A stretch of DNA of 64,000 nucleotides from Alphaproteobacteria bacterium (GTDB lineage Bacteria > Pseudomonadota > Alphaproteobacteria > Caulobacterales > Maricaulaceae). The position numbers and the translations under genes are program-made. This document shows positions 16,553-24,400 of this stretch, piece by piece (position 1 is the stretch's first letter; each line of letters starts with the position of its first letter). Location of the stretch: assembly GCA_016124675.1 (NCBI GenBank), contig WGNG01000022.1:1-64000 (forward strand), given 5' to 3'. The notes under the pieces are model-generated. The model was not told the origin of the DNA. It was given only the letters and a program-made list of their open reading frames with translations, and made no database searches.

Positions 16553-17227
16553 ATGATCCGCACCCTCGCCGCCCTCGCCAGCCTGGCCGCCAGCGCCGCA
16601 GCGCCTGCCGGCGCCCAGTTTCCCTCCGGCACGCCCGCGAGCGATCCCGGCGCCTTTGTGCTGGCCATCATCGATGTGGAGACCACAGGGCTTGAGCCCG
16701 GCCATCACGAGATGATCGATCTGGGCGCGATCTATACCGATCTGGAGGGGGCCGAGCTCGGCCGCTTCTTCGTGCGCATCCACCCTGATCACCCTGAGCG
16801 TGCCGGCGAGATCGCCCGGTCCATCAATGGCTATGATGAGGCGCGCTGGCAGGCGCTGGGCGCGGTGGACAGGGCGCAGGCCGCGTCCGCCTTTCTCGCC
16901 TTCCATCAGGAGATGACCGGCGGGCGCACCGCAATCTTCACCGCCTACAACGCCTATTTCGACCGCGCCTTTCTGGACGTGTTTCTCAAAGACACCGGCC
17001 ATGACGGCTTTCGCGCGCTGTTCACCTATTTCCTGCTGGACCTGCCCTCCATGGCGTATGGCGCGGGCGTCGAGGATCTGGCCAATGCGTCCGTCGCCGC
17101 TCGGCTCGGCCTGCCTGCGGAGACCGATGATCCGCTGGAGCACACGGGCCTGTCGGGCGTTGAGTGGAATCTGGCGCTGTACCGGGCGCTGCGGGAGCGC
17201 GTGCAGGCGGAGGGCGACGGCGGTTAG
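16553..17227 (+). CDS. Exported DnaQ-like (DEDDh-fold) exonuclease homologue
   Basis: 224-aa protein with an N-terminal signal peptide (MIRTLAALASLAASAAAPAGAQ, cleavage after about residue 21) and a DnaQ-type 3'-5' exonuclease domain. Exo I is intact (IIDVETTGLE, Asp41/Glu43), Exo II is intact (NAYFDRAFL, Asp137) and the Exo III His is present (His197). At the Asp normally five residues after that His there is Gly202. It may therefore be inactive or use a shifted acid such as Glu204. A longer reading from 16457 is possible, but ATG 16553 yields a clean signal peptide. An exported member of this usually cytoplasmic family is unusual. Confidence 0.75.
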   Translation: MIRTLAALASLAASAAAPAGAQFPSGTPASDPGAFVLAIIDVETTGLEPGHHEMIDLGAIYTDLEGAELGRFFVRIHPDHPERAGEIARSINGYDEARWQALGAVDRAQAASAFLAFHQEMTGGRTAIFTAYNAYFDRAFLDVFLKDTGHDGFRALFTYFLLDLPSMAYGAGVEDLANASVAARLGLPAETDDPLEHTGLSGVEWNLALYRALRERVQAEGDGG

Positions 17228-17274
17228 GCGCACGCCGGCCAAGGCCCGCTCTCCTGGCAAGGCGGAGATTCTCA

Positions 17275-17308
17275 TTGACGAGAAGCCCTTTGCGTGAGAT
17301 TGTATAAA
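17275..17308 (+). promoter_or_regulatory. Possible promoter of the Cys-rich protein gene
   Basis: TTGACG (17275-17280) and TATAAA (17303-17308) stand out in a locally AT-rich stretch just before the gene. The 22-bp spacing is longer than the sigma-70 optimum, so only the TATAAATA box is a convincing element. A ribosome site CGGGAG follows at about 17319. Confidence 0.4.
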
Positions 17309-17330
17309 TACGCTCCTCGGGAGAATTCCT

Positions 17331-18047
17331 ATGCTCCGGCATTTTGTCTTTGTGCTGTCTGTCGTGAGCATATGCTTGGGGTCAATGACGGCCTCCGCCC
17401 GGGAAGACCTGCCCATACCGGGCCGCGTATTTGCCGTTTCGGCTATCGTGTACGAGAACGGCGAAATATTGGGTACGCCGAGCTTTACGGTACGCGAAGG
17501 GCAAGCTGCGAGTGTCGCAACCCATAGCGGGCTCCAATACGCTCTCGAAGTGCGCATCGACGCCGCTGCGCCGACTGAGCTGGCCGAGCTTGGCAATCCG
17601 AACGGCGATTATCTGAGCGTGGCCTCACGTGTTTTTGTGCCGGACCTGGGTCGTGATGAATGGCGGCTTATCGCCGAACCGGCCTTCATAATGCGGGAAG
17701 GGCAACAAGCTCGCGCTGAGGTCGATACATCAAGACAAAACTACCGTCGCCAAGATGCGCACGAATACAGCGATCAAATTCGTGTTGATGTCATCGTTTC
17801 GCAAGTCGATGAAAGATGGTTTTTGGACCCGGGACACGAGAAATCCTTAGCCAGTTGTGCGATCGAGTCTTATCCCGGATCCAAGAGCATGGCGGCCATT
17901 GCTGTCCTCGCCGCATCTCAAGCGGGTGGATTCCCGACACTTGGCGATGGCGACAATTGTTGCTCGACTGGCTGCCTGACGTGCTGCGGCTCGGGTGCTT
18001 GTTGCAGCGACCCGGCAAATTGCCCATCTGGCTGCTGCGTGCGGTAG
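17331..18047 (+). CDS. Secreted protein of unknown function with a ten-cysteine C-terminal tail
   Basis: 238 aa, not recognised. Residues 1-23 are a signal peptide (MLRHFVFVLSVVSICLGSMT, then ASA). The middle looks like a beta-rich domain ('RVFAVSAIVYENGEILGTPS', 'YALEVRIDAA', 'WRLIAEPAFIMREGQQARAEVD') that may resemble the export-associated domains of secretin-like or adaptor proteins, but no family is named with confidence. The last 31 residues (208-238) contain ten cysteines, mostly as CC pairs spaced by Gly/Ser (C210 C211, C215, C218 C219, C224 C225, C231, C235 C236). Base composition is less GC-rich than in neighbours, which fits recent acquisition. A transposase-like remnant follows directly. 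Confidence 0.75.
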   Translation: MLRHFVFVLSVVSICLGSMTASAREDLPIPGRVFAVSAIVYENGEILGTPSFTVREGQAASVATHSGLQYALEVRIDAAAPTELAELGNPNGDYLSVASRVFVPDLGRDEWRLIAEPAFIMREGQQARAEVDTSRQNYRRQDAHEYSDQIRVDVIVSQVDERWFLDPGHEKSLASCAIESYPGSKSMAAIAVLAASQAGGFPTLGDGDNCCSTGCLTCCGSGACCSDPANCPSGCCVR

Positions 18048-18106
18048 TGCGTTGCGCTCAAAGCGCCAGCAAGGCGCGGAGATGAGCGCCGGGTGCTGCC
18101 GGATAG

Positions 18107-18310
18107 AACTGTTTTGAACCAAACGGGCGGCGTCGTAGCGGATTTGTACGGGAAGCCCGGTCAGAAATCATGCGCGACAACATCCGTGACGCCATCACCG
18201 GCGCCGAATGCGCCAACGATTTCAAAGCCGGCGGATATAAGCCGCAATTGAGCCAAATGGCTCCAGACACCTACTCCAGATCAATATCCAGGATGGTCAT
18301 CTCGAACGAG
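18107..18310 (+). pseudogene. Probable IS630-family transposase C-terminal remnant
   Basis: An open frame without its own start begins after a stop at 18104-18106 and ends at a TAG at 18308-18310. It contains IRDAITGAECANDFKAGGY, which resembles from memory the 'ECxNFFxxAGY' end of IS630-type transposases. The rest of the element is missing upstream, and the tail overlaps the end of the DUF3126 gene on the other strand. It fits a decayed insertion beside the low-GC Cys-rich gene. Assignment rests on one short motif. Confidence 0.35.
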
Positions 18311-18492
18311 TAGGAGGTTTCGCCCTCTTCCACATTCTTGGAGACGACGCCCAGGCATTCCTTGCCGATATAGATTTCCGCGCATTCGTCGGGCCGGTTG
18401 CGGATCTGCACCTTGAGCTCCGGGTTCAGCCGGCCGCGCAGGAAGGCCTGGACCTTGGAGGCTTCGGACTGGGTGAAAACGGGCGCGGGCAT
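18271..18492 (-). CDS. DUF3126 family protein
   Basis: 73-aa protein (MPAPVFTQSEASKVQAFLRG, ending 'SYSFEMTILDIDLE') of the DUF3126 family, a small acidic alphaproteobacterial protein of unknown function. It is commonly found next to cysE, as here (85 bp downstream of it). The conserved core 'RNRPDECAEIYIGKECLGVV' with two cysteines is intact. ATG 18492 is used since the upstream extension has no family match. Confidence 0.85.
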   Translation of the reverse strand: MPAPVFTQSEASKVQAFLRGRLNPELKVQIRNRPDECAEIYIGKECLGVVSKNVEEGETSYSFEMTILDIDLE

Positions 18493-18577
18493 GGGGTGTC
18501 TCCGGTCAGTGCAGGGAATGTTCGGGTGATTTGCGCGCACCCTAGCCGGATCGGCGCGCGGCGCAATACCGGGGCGC

Positions 18578-19429
18578 TCAGTCTTCGTGCGTGAAGGTCT
18601 GGTCCATGGTGCGCGAGGGTTCGGCGCAGGCGCCGCCCACCGGCCGGGCGGGCACGCCCGCGACGGTGCAGCGCGCGGGCACGTCCTGCAGCACCACCGA
18701 GCCGGCGGCGATGCGCGCGGCCTCGCCCACCTTGATATTGCCCAGCACCTTGGCCCCGGCGCCGATGAGGACGCCGCGCCCGATCTTGGGATGGCGGTCG
18801 CCGGTCTCGGCGCCCGTGCCGCCCAGCGTCACCTCGTGCAGGATGGACACGTCATCGCCCACCACCGCCGTCTCGCCGATCACTACCGAGGTGGCGTGGT
18901 CGATCATGAGGCCACTGCCAAGATGCGCGGCCGGGTGGATATCGACGCCAAAGCGCTCTGACATGCGGCTTTGCAGGTGGAAGGCCAGCGTCTCGCGCCC
19001 CTCGCGCCACAGCCAGTGGGCGACGCGGTAGCATAACAGGGCGTGGAAGCCCTTGAAATACAGGAAAGGCTGCAGGAGAGAGCGCACCGCCGGGTCGCGC
19101 TCGTCCACCGCCAGCATGTCGCGCGCGGCGTCGGCGGCGATGTGCGGCGCCGCGGCGAAGGCGGCGCGGGCGACATGATGCATCTGAAGCGCGTCGAGCT
19201 GGGCGTCAGCCATCTTTTCCGCCACCCGGTGAGCCAGAGCTTCGGAGAAGCTGTCATGGCGCAGCACTGCGGCGTTGAGCATGCTGGCCAGCATCGGCTC
19301 CCCGGCGGCGGCCGACGCCGCGTCAAAGCGCAGGCGCGACCAGACCTGCCCCATGCCCGACGGGATCGGGCGCACATTGCCGGAGGCGGGGGCGGAGGCA
19401 GGCGCGGTCTGCGAGGTGTCGGCGGCCAT
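18578..19429 (-). CDS. cysE: Serine O-acetyltransferase
   Basis: First step of cysteine synthesis: L-serine plus acetyl-CoA gives O-acetylserine. The 283-aa protein has the helical N-terminal domain (about 30-150) and a left-handed beta-helix (about 155-250) with 'GVDIHPAAHLGSGLMIDHATSVVIGETAVVGDDVSILHEVTLGG', including the catalytic Asp and His residues. The C-terminal tail (SRTMDQTFTHED) ends without the usual Ile of many CysE enzymes that bind CysK or feedback cysteine. It lies 5 bp after the NUDIX gene on the same strand and is probably in one operon with it. Confidence 0.93.
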   Translation of the reverse strand: MAADTSQTAPASAPASGNVRPIPSGMGQVWSRLRFDAASAAAGEPMLASMLNAAVLRHDSFSEALAHRVAEKMADAQLDALQMHHVARAAFAAAPHIAADAARDMLAVDERDPAVRSLLQPFLYFKGFHALLCYRVAHWLWREGRETLAFHLQSRMSERFGVDIHPAAHLGSGLMIDHATSVVIGETAVVGDDVSILHEVTLGGTGAETGDRHPKIGRGVLIGAGAKVLGNIKVGEAARIAAGSVVLQDVPARCTVAGVPARPVGGACAEPSRTMDQTFTHED

Positions 19430-19434
19430 GACGC

Positions 19435-20052
19435 TTACGCCCCTTTCGGCGCTGTGGATCCGGTCAGGATGGCGCGCGCCAGCTCCGGCTCCAGCTGGCC
19501 ATGGCGCGCGGCATAGTCGGCGGCGGCGAGCAGCGTCAGGGTGAAGCCGTCGCGAATCTCGCCTGACATGGCCATGGCGAGGGCGTCCTGCAAGCCTACC
19601 CGTTTCATTTGCATGTCGGCCTCCGCGCCTTCGCGGTCCGGCTCGCCCGCCTCCAGATCCCAGGCGATGAAGCCGATGGCGCGCTCGGTGGTGACGGAAT
19701 TGGAGACGTCATAATCGATCAGGAAATGCCAGCGCCGCGCGGTGAGGCCGGTCTCTTCCTTCAGCTCGCGCCGGGCCGACACCAGCGGATCGACGTCGCG
19801 CGGCCCGCCGCCTTCGGGCAATTCCCAGCTCCAGGCGTCCAGCGCGAAGCGGTGCTGGCCCACCAGCATGATCGTGCCGTCGGGGAAGACCGGAACGATC
19901 CCGATGGCGAGATTGCGCGGCTCGAACACGCCATAGACGCTGGGCGCGCCATCGGGCTGGCGCACCTCGTAATGGCGCAGCTGCACCCAGGCATTTTCAT
20001 AGGCGAGGCGCTCGGACGTGATGGTCCACAGGCCGCGGCGGCGTTCAGTCAT
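19435..20052 (-). CDS. NUDIX hydrolase, ADP-ribose pyrophosphatase type
   Basis: 205-aa NUDIX enzyme. The Nudix box is G-x5-E-x7-REUxEExGU, present in 'GGGPRDVDPLVSARRELKEETGL'. N-terminal 'SERLAYENAWVQLRHYEV' and 'GVFEPRNLAIGIVPVFPDGTIMLVGQHR' match the ADP-ribose/nucleoside-sugar diphosphatase branch (NudF-like). It probably clears ADP-ribose or a related sugar nucleotide in the cytoplasm. It follows the RND permease gene by 15 bp and precedes cysE by 5 bp. Confidence 0.88.
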   Translation of the reverse strand: MTERRRGLWTITSERLAYENAWVQLRHYEVRQPDGAPSVYGVFEPRNLAIGIVPVFPDGTIMLVGQHRFALDAWSWELPEGGGPRDVDPLVSARRELKEETGLTARRWHFLIDYDVSNSVTTERAIGFIAWDLEAGEPDREGAEADMQMKRVGLQDALAMAMSGEIRDGFTLTLLAAADYAARHGQLEPELARAILTGSTAPKGA

Positions 20053-20067
20053 CAGCGTCTCCGGGCG

Positions 20068-23000
20068 TCAGGCAATGGCCGGCGCAGGCTGGCGCGCGCG
20101 CAGCTTGCGGTCAAACCGCACCAGCAGCACGAAGGCGGCGGGCGCGAAGATCAGCGCCAGCACGGCCGAGCCCGCCACCCCGCCCGCCACCGCCGCCGCA
20201 AACGGCAGCCAGAAGGAATCGCCTTCGATCAGAAGCGGCGCGAACCCGCCGATCGTGGTCAGCGTGGTGGCGATGATGTGCCGCGTGGCGTCGACGACGG
20301 TCTCACGGATGGCGGCCGGATCGCCCGACAGCGCCTGAGGACTGGACTTGAGGGCGGAGAGCACCACGATCGATCCGTTGATCGACAGGCCCACCAGGCC
20401 CAGCGAACCGACGATGGCGTTGAAGCCCAGCGGCGTGCCGAACATCCACACCCCGAACATGGCCAGGCCCACCGACAGGAAGCCAACGGTGAAGATGATC
20501 CCGGCATAGCGGAAGGAATTGAAGGCCAGCACCACCGAGGCGACGATCAGGATGAGCAGCGGGATGGCGGTGGACATGAGGTCGGCCATCGCCTCGCCCT
20601 GGCTTTCCGCCTCGCCGCCAATGATGATGCGATAGCCAGGCGGCAGGGCTATGCCCTCTTCAGCGAAACGGCGCTGAAACTCGGCCAGCACCGGGGCGGG
20701 CAGGACATAGGGCTCCAGATAGGCGAAGATCGGATTGGTGCGCTCGCCGTCAAGCCGCTGGATGGACGCCGTCACGGGCGCCAGGGTAAACTGGCCCAGC
20801 GCCGACAGGCCCGCCAGCTCGCCGCCCGGACCGCGGCCCGGCAGCGGGGTTGCGCCCAGACCCTCGATAGCGTCTCGCCGGACATCCGGGGCGATCACCC
20901 GCACCGGCAATTCCTCCACCCCTTCCAGCACCGACCCGCCCGGCACGCCGTCGATATCGGCGCGCAGGCGACCGGCGAGATCGGTAAGGCGCAAGCCTGC
21001 GAGGCCTGCTTCGGCCTCGTCCGCATCCAGGCGGGCCACCGGCTGGCCGAGCTCCAGATTGGCCTGCGTATAGGTGACGCCCGGCACGCCGGCCAGGATG
21101 CGCCTGATGTCGGCGCCGATCCGGTCGAGCACCGCAAAGTCCGGCCCGACAACGGACAATTCCACCGGCGCCTGGGTGGGCGGGCCCTGCTCGAACGGCA
21201 GGGCGAGCACCTGCGCGTCGGGGAAGGCAAGGATGGCGTCGCGCTGGAAGGCGGTGACGATCCGCTCGGAGGCGGCCTTCGAGCGCGCGCGCACGTAACC
21301 GGAGGCGAAGTTGGGCCGGCCCTGCACCATGTTCATCATGTTGTAGTAGACGCGCGGCGAACCGGCGCCGGCGACCCAGACCACATCCTCCACCCCGTCA
21401 TAGGTGTAGAGCATGTCGGTGGCCTGCTCGATGCGCGCGCGGGTCTGCTCGATGGAGAAGGAGGCCGGCAGGACGAGGCGCACCTGGAACATGTCGCGCT
21501 CGGTGGGCGGAAAGAACTGGCTGGGCAGGGTCGTGGCCGCGGCGAACCCCGCCACCGGCAGGATCAGGCTGAGCGCGATGCCGAGCGCTGGCTGGGCGGT
21601 GACGGCGTCCAGCACCTTGCGGTAGGCGAAGGCCAGAGGCCGCGAGCGCAGCCCGTCGCGCAGGAAGCCGCGATGGACCCCTTCGGGCGCGGCATCGTCG
21701 AACAGGGCGGCCAGGCCCAGGATGACGGTGAAGGCGAGCACGAAGCTCGCGCCGACGGCGAAGATCACCGACACGCCGATCATGGAGATGAATTCACCCG
21801 CCGCGCCGGGCATCAGGGCGATGGGCGCAAAGGCGAAGATGGTGGTCAGGGTGGACGCCAGGAGCGGCCCGAACAAAGTGCGCGCCGCCTTGTCCACCGC
21901 CGCCGAGCGATCCATGCCGCGTGAGCGCAACAGCCGGTAATCGTCCACCACGACGATGGCGTTATCGATCAGGAGCCCCAGAGCCACGACCAGGCCCGTC
22001 ACCGACATCTGGTGCAGCGGCGAGCCGTAGACATTGATGAGCACCATCACCAGCAGCACGGTGAGCGGCAGGGCCGAGCCGACGATCAGGGCGCTGCGCC
22101 AGCCCATCAGCAGGAACAGGACGCCAAAGACGATCAGCGCCGAGAAGCCGAGATTGGTGGCGAGGCCCGCAAGCCGGTCCACCACATAGTCGGCCTGGGC
22201 GAAGATGATCTCGGTCTCGACGCCCGGATTGGCCTGTGCAAACGTGCGCACGACGGCTTGGGCGCGGGCATCCCAGGCATCCACCTGGAGACCGGGCTCC
22301 AGATAGGCGGCCACGAAGATGGCGCGCTCGTTATTGCGCAAGGCCAGCGTCGCCGCCGGTTCGCGCACGCCGCGTTCGATGCGGGCGATGTCGGCGAGCT
22401 GGAGGAACCCGCCCGGCCCGGCGGCCACGGGCACGGCGCGCAGCCGGTCAAGATCATCAAAGGCGCCCGCCACCTCCACCGTCACGTCGAGGGATTGGCC
22501 TGCAAGGCGCCCGGCGGGGGCCTTGGAATCGGAGCGGGCGAGGATGCCGGCGATGTCAGCGGCGTTGAGCCCCAGCGAGGCGGCCGATTCGGGGTCGAGA
22601 ATGACGCGCACCTCTTCCTCGGGCGCGCCGAACACCTCGGTCTGCTTGGTGCCGGCCGTGTTGCGCAGATTGTCTTCGAGATCCCGCGCCAGCCGGCCGA
22701 GCGAACCCAGCGAGGCTTCCGATCCGTCCGGCCAGCGCAGCGCCACGACCAGCGTGGCCGCGCCCATATACTGGCGGCGCACCTCAATGCTCTGCACGCC
22801 TTCAGGCAAGGACGGGCGCACGGACGAAACGCGGTCGCGGATCAGCGACCAGGCCTGCTCCACCCGTGTCGGGTCAAGGTCCTCGCGAATGGAGATGCCG
22901 AGCTGGGAGACGTTGGCGCGGGTGGTGGAGCGCACCTCGTCCAGCTCCACCAGCTCCAGCAGGGCCGCCTCCATGGGCCGGGTCACGAGCGCCTCCATGC

Positions 23001-23166
23001 GCGTCGCGTCGGCGCCGGGCAGGATGATGGTGATGGACCCGAAGCGTTCGGTGAGCGAGGGGTCTTCCTGACGGCCCAGCACGCCCAGCGCGGCGAGGCC
23101 GGCTGCGCATACCAGAAAGATCGACAGGACGATCAGGCGCGGAAAGCGCACGAACAGGGTGATCAT
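20068..23166 (-). CDS. RND efflux transporter permease
   Basis: 1032-aa inner-membrane pump of the RND superfamily, proton-driven efflux through a tripartite complex. The N-terminal helix (FPRLIVLSIFLVCAAGLAAL) and large periplasmic loops are present, and 'MSVTGLVVALGLLIDNAIVVVDDY' carries the acidic TM4 proton-relay residues. 'NSFRYAGIIFTVGFLSVGLAMFGVW' and 'LVGLSINGSIVVLSAL' mark the second membrane half. It resembles the divergent HAE1-like pumps paired with a TetR regulator. Its ATG overlaps the adaptor stop by 4 bp. No outer-membrane factor (TolC-like) gene is in the window. Confidence 0.93.
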   Translation of the reverse strand: MITLFVRFPRLIVLSIFLVCAAGLAALGVLGRQEDPSLTERFGSITIILPGADATRMEALVTRPMEAALLELVELDEVRSTTRANVSQLGISIREDLDPTRVEQAWSLIRDRVSSVRPSLPEGVQSIEVRRQYMGAATLVVALRWPDGSEASLGSLGRLARDLEDNLRNTAGTKQTEVFGAPEEEVRVILDPESAASLGLNAADIAGILARSDSKAPAGRLAGQSLDVTVEVAGAFDDLDRLRAVPVAAGPGGFLQLADIARIERGVREPAATLALRNNERAIFVAAYLEPGLQVDAWDARAQAVVRTFAQANPGVETEIIFAQADYVVDRLAGLATNLGFSALIVFGVLFLLMGWRSALIVGSALPLTVLLVMVLINVYGSPLHQMSVTGLVVALGLLIDNAIVVVDDYRLLRSRGMDRSAAVDKAARTLFGPLLASTLTTIFAFAPIALMPGAAGEFISMIGVSVIFAVGASFVLAFTVILGLAALFDDAAPEGVHRGFLRDGLRSRPLAFAYRKVLDAVTAQPALGIALSLILPVAGFAAATTLPSQFFPPTERDMFQVRLVLPASFSIEQTRARIEQATDMLYTYDGVEDVVWVAGAGSPRVYYNMMNMVQGRPNFASGYVRARSKAASERIVTAFQRDAILAFPDAQVLALPFEQGPPTQAPVELSVVGPDFAVLDRIGADIRRILAGVPGVTYTQANLELGQPVARLDADEAEAGLAGLRLTDLAGRLRADIDGVPGGSVLEGVEELPVRVIAPDVRRDAIEGLGATPLPGRGPGGELAGLSALGQFTLAPVTASIQRLDGERTNPIFAYLEPYVLPAPVLAEFQRRFAEEGIALPPGYRIIIGGEAESQGEAMADLMSTAIPLLILIVASVVLAFNSFRYAGIIFTVGFLSVGLAMFGVWMFGTPLGFNAIVGSLGLVGLSINGSIVVLSALKSSPQALSGDPAAIRETVVDATRHIIATTLTTIGGFAPLLIEGDSFWLPFAAAVAGGVAGSAVLALIFAPAAFVLLVRFDRKLRARQPAPAIA

Positions 23167-24308
23167 GACGCGGCGCCTTCAGGACGCACGCGCTGACCCG
23201 GCGCCACGCGGCTGACGCCGGCGGCCAGCACCACATCGCCGTCATTGACCGCGCCGCGCACATAGACCGTGTCGCCTTCGGCGTGCAGTACCTCCACGGG
23301 GCGCGGCTCGAGGCGGAAGGCGCCGTTCTCCGGGGCGAGCACATACATCGACCACAGGCCGCGCCGGCCCTCGGCCAGCGCCGTCACCGGCGCCCAGAAG
23401 CCGCGCTCGGCAAGATCGGTGCTGACCAGGATCCGCCCCACCGCGCCGCTGACCGCGCCATTGCCTGCCTCCAGGTCGAAGATGACGGTGACGGCGCGCT
23501 GCTCGCGCTCGATCACGCCGGTGACCGCGCGCAGGCGCGCCTGAGCCTGGCCTTGCGCAAACTCCACAGGGACGCTCTGGCCGGGCTCCAGCCGGGCGGC
23601 TTCCTCGGCAGGGATGGAGACGCGCATTTCAAGGCGCGCATCTTCCACCAGCGTCACCACCGGCGCGCCGGGCGGGGCGATGGCGCCCTCGTCGAGATGA
23701 CGCGCGGTGATGACGCCATCAAACGGCGCGGTCAGGGCGGCGAGCTCCAGCCGGACGGCCAGGGCCTGGGCGCTGGCGCGCGCGGCGGCGGCGCCCGACT
23801 GGGCGGCGCGCTGGTTGGCGGCGGCTTCATCAAGGCGCTGGGCGGAGATATGGCCGCGATCAACCAGCACCTGCTGGCGCTCCAGCGTCACCGCCGCGAG
23901 GCCGGCGCGGGTGTCGGCGGCGGCGGCTTCGGCGCGGGCGGCGGCGAGCTGGGCTTCCAGCGTGCGCGTGTCGAGCGTGGCCAGAACATCGCCAGCGGCG
24001 ACCCGGTCGCCGACGCGCACGTTGACCGTCTCGATCCGGCCGCCGGACTCAAATCCCAGCGCACTGGTGCGCCAGGCGGAGACCAGGCCCGGATAGCGCG
24101 TCTCCATGGCGGCGTGCGACTGATAGCGTGCGGAGAACGTCTCGACCGGCAGCGCCTCGGCGACGACCACCGAGCGCGGTCCCGCGCCGGCCGCACGCAA
24201 GGCGCTGACGCCGATCACCGCCACGACGACCAGCGCCGCCACAGTCAGGACGGTGAGTGCGAAGCGGCTGGCCCCGCCCCTGAAAATGCCTGTCACTCCA
24301 CCCGCCAT
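23163..24308 (-). CDS. RND efflux periplasmic adaptor (membrane fusion protein)
   Basis: 381-aa adaptor that links the pump to an outer-membrane channel. One N-terminal transmembrane segment (about residues 14-36) is followed by the lipoyl half-motifs ('SGGRIETVNVRVGDRVAAGDVLATLDT' and 'LTAPFDGVITARHLDEGAIAPPGAPVVTLV'), a helical hairpin between them ('AAARAEAAAADTRAGLAAVTLERQQVLVDRG') and beta-barrel plus membrane-proximal domains. I chose ATG 24308 with GGGAGCGGG upstream; a GTG at 24332 would lie at the predicted transcription start. Overlaps the permease gene by 4 bp. Confidence 0.92.
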   Translation of the reverse strand: MAGGVTGIFRGGASRFALTVLTVAALVVVAVIGVSALRAAGAGPRSVVVAEALPVETFSARYQSHAAMETRYPGLVSAWRTSALGFESGGRIETVNVRVGDRVAAGDVLATLDTRTLEAQLAAARAEAAAADTRAGLAAVTLERQQVLVDRGHISAQRLDEAAANQRAAQSGAAAARASAQALAVRLELAALTAPFDGVITARHLDEGAIAPPGAPVVTLVEDARLEMRVSIPAEEAARLEPGQSVPVEFAQGQAQARLRAVTGVIEREQRAVTVIFDLEAGNGAVSGAVGRILVSTDLAERGFWAPVTALAEGRRGLWSMYVLAPENGAFRLEPRPVEVLHAEGDTVYVRGAVNDGDVVLAAGVSRVAPGQRVRPEGAAS

Positions 24309-24336
24309 GACGCCCGCTCCCGCAATGATCACGGGG

Positions 24337-24377
24337 AATATATATCAGCGAACAGCGTTGGCAAAGTGAACAGCGTT
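24337..24377 (-). promoter_or_regulatory. Promoter with tandem operator-like repeats for the RND operon
   Basis: On the minus strand TTGCCA (24364-24359) and TATATT (24342-24337) are separated by 16 bp, a good promoter. GAACAGCGTT occurs twice on the plus strand, at 24350-24359 and 24368-24377, exactly 18 bp apart. Each copy contains AAC-N3-GTT, a small palindrome, one between -35 and -10 and one just upstream of -35. The pattern fits two bound dimers of the adjacent TetR-type repressor. Confidence 0.6.
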
Positions 24378-24400
24378 AAATATTTTCAAGGTTCGGCGGA

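Noticed and set aside
19609-21924. Very long open frame on the plus strand (771 codons) opposite the RND permease gene
   Set aside because: It is antisense to a clear RND gene, has the Arg/His/Gln-rich composition of high-GC shadow frames and matches no family.
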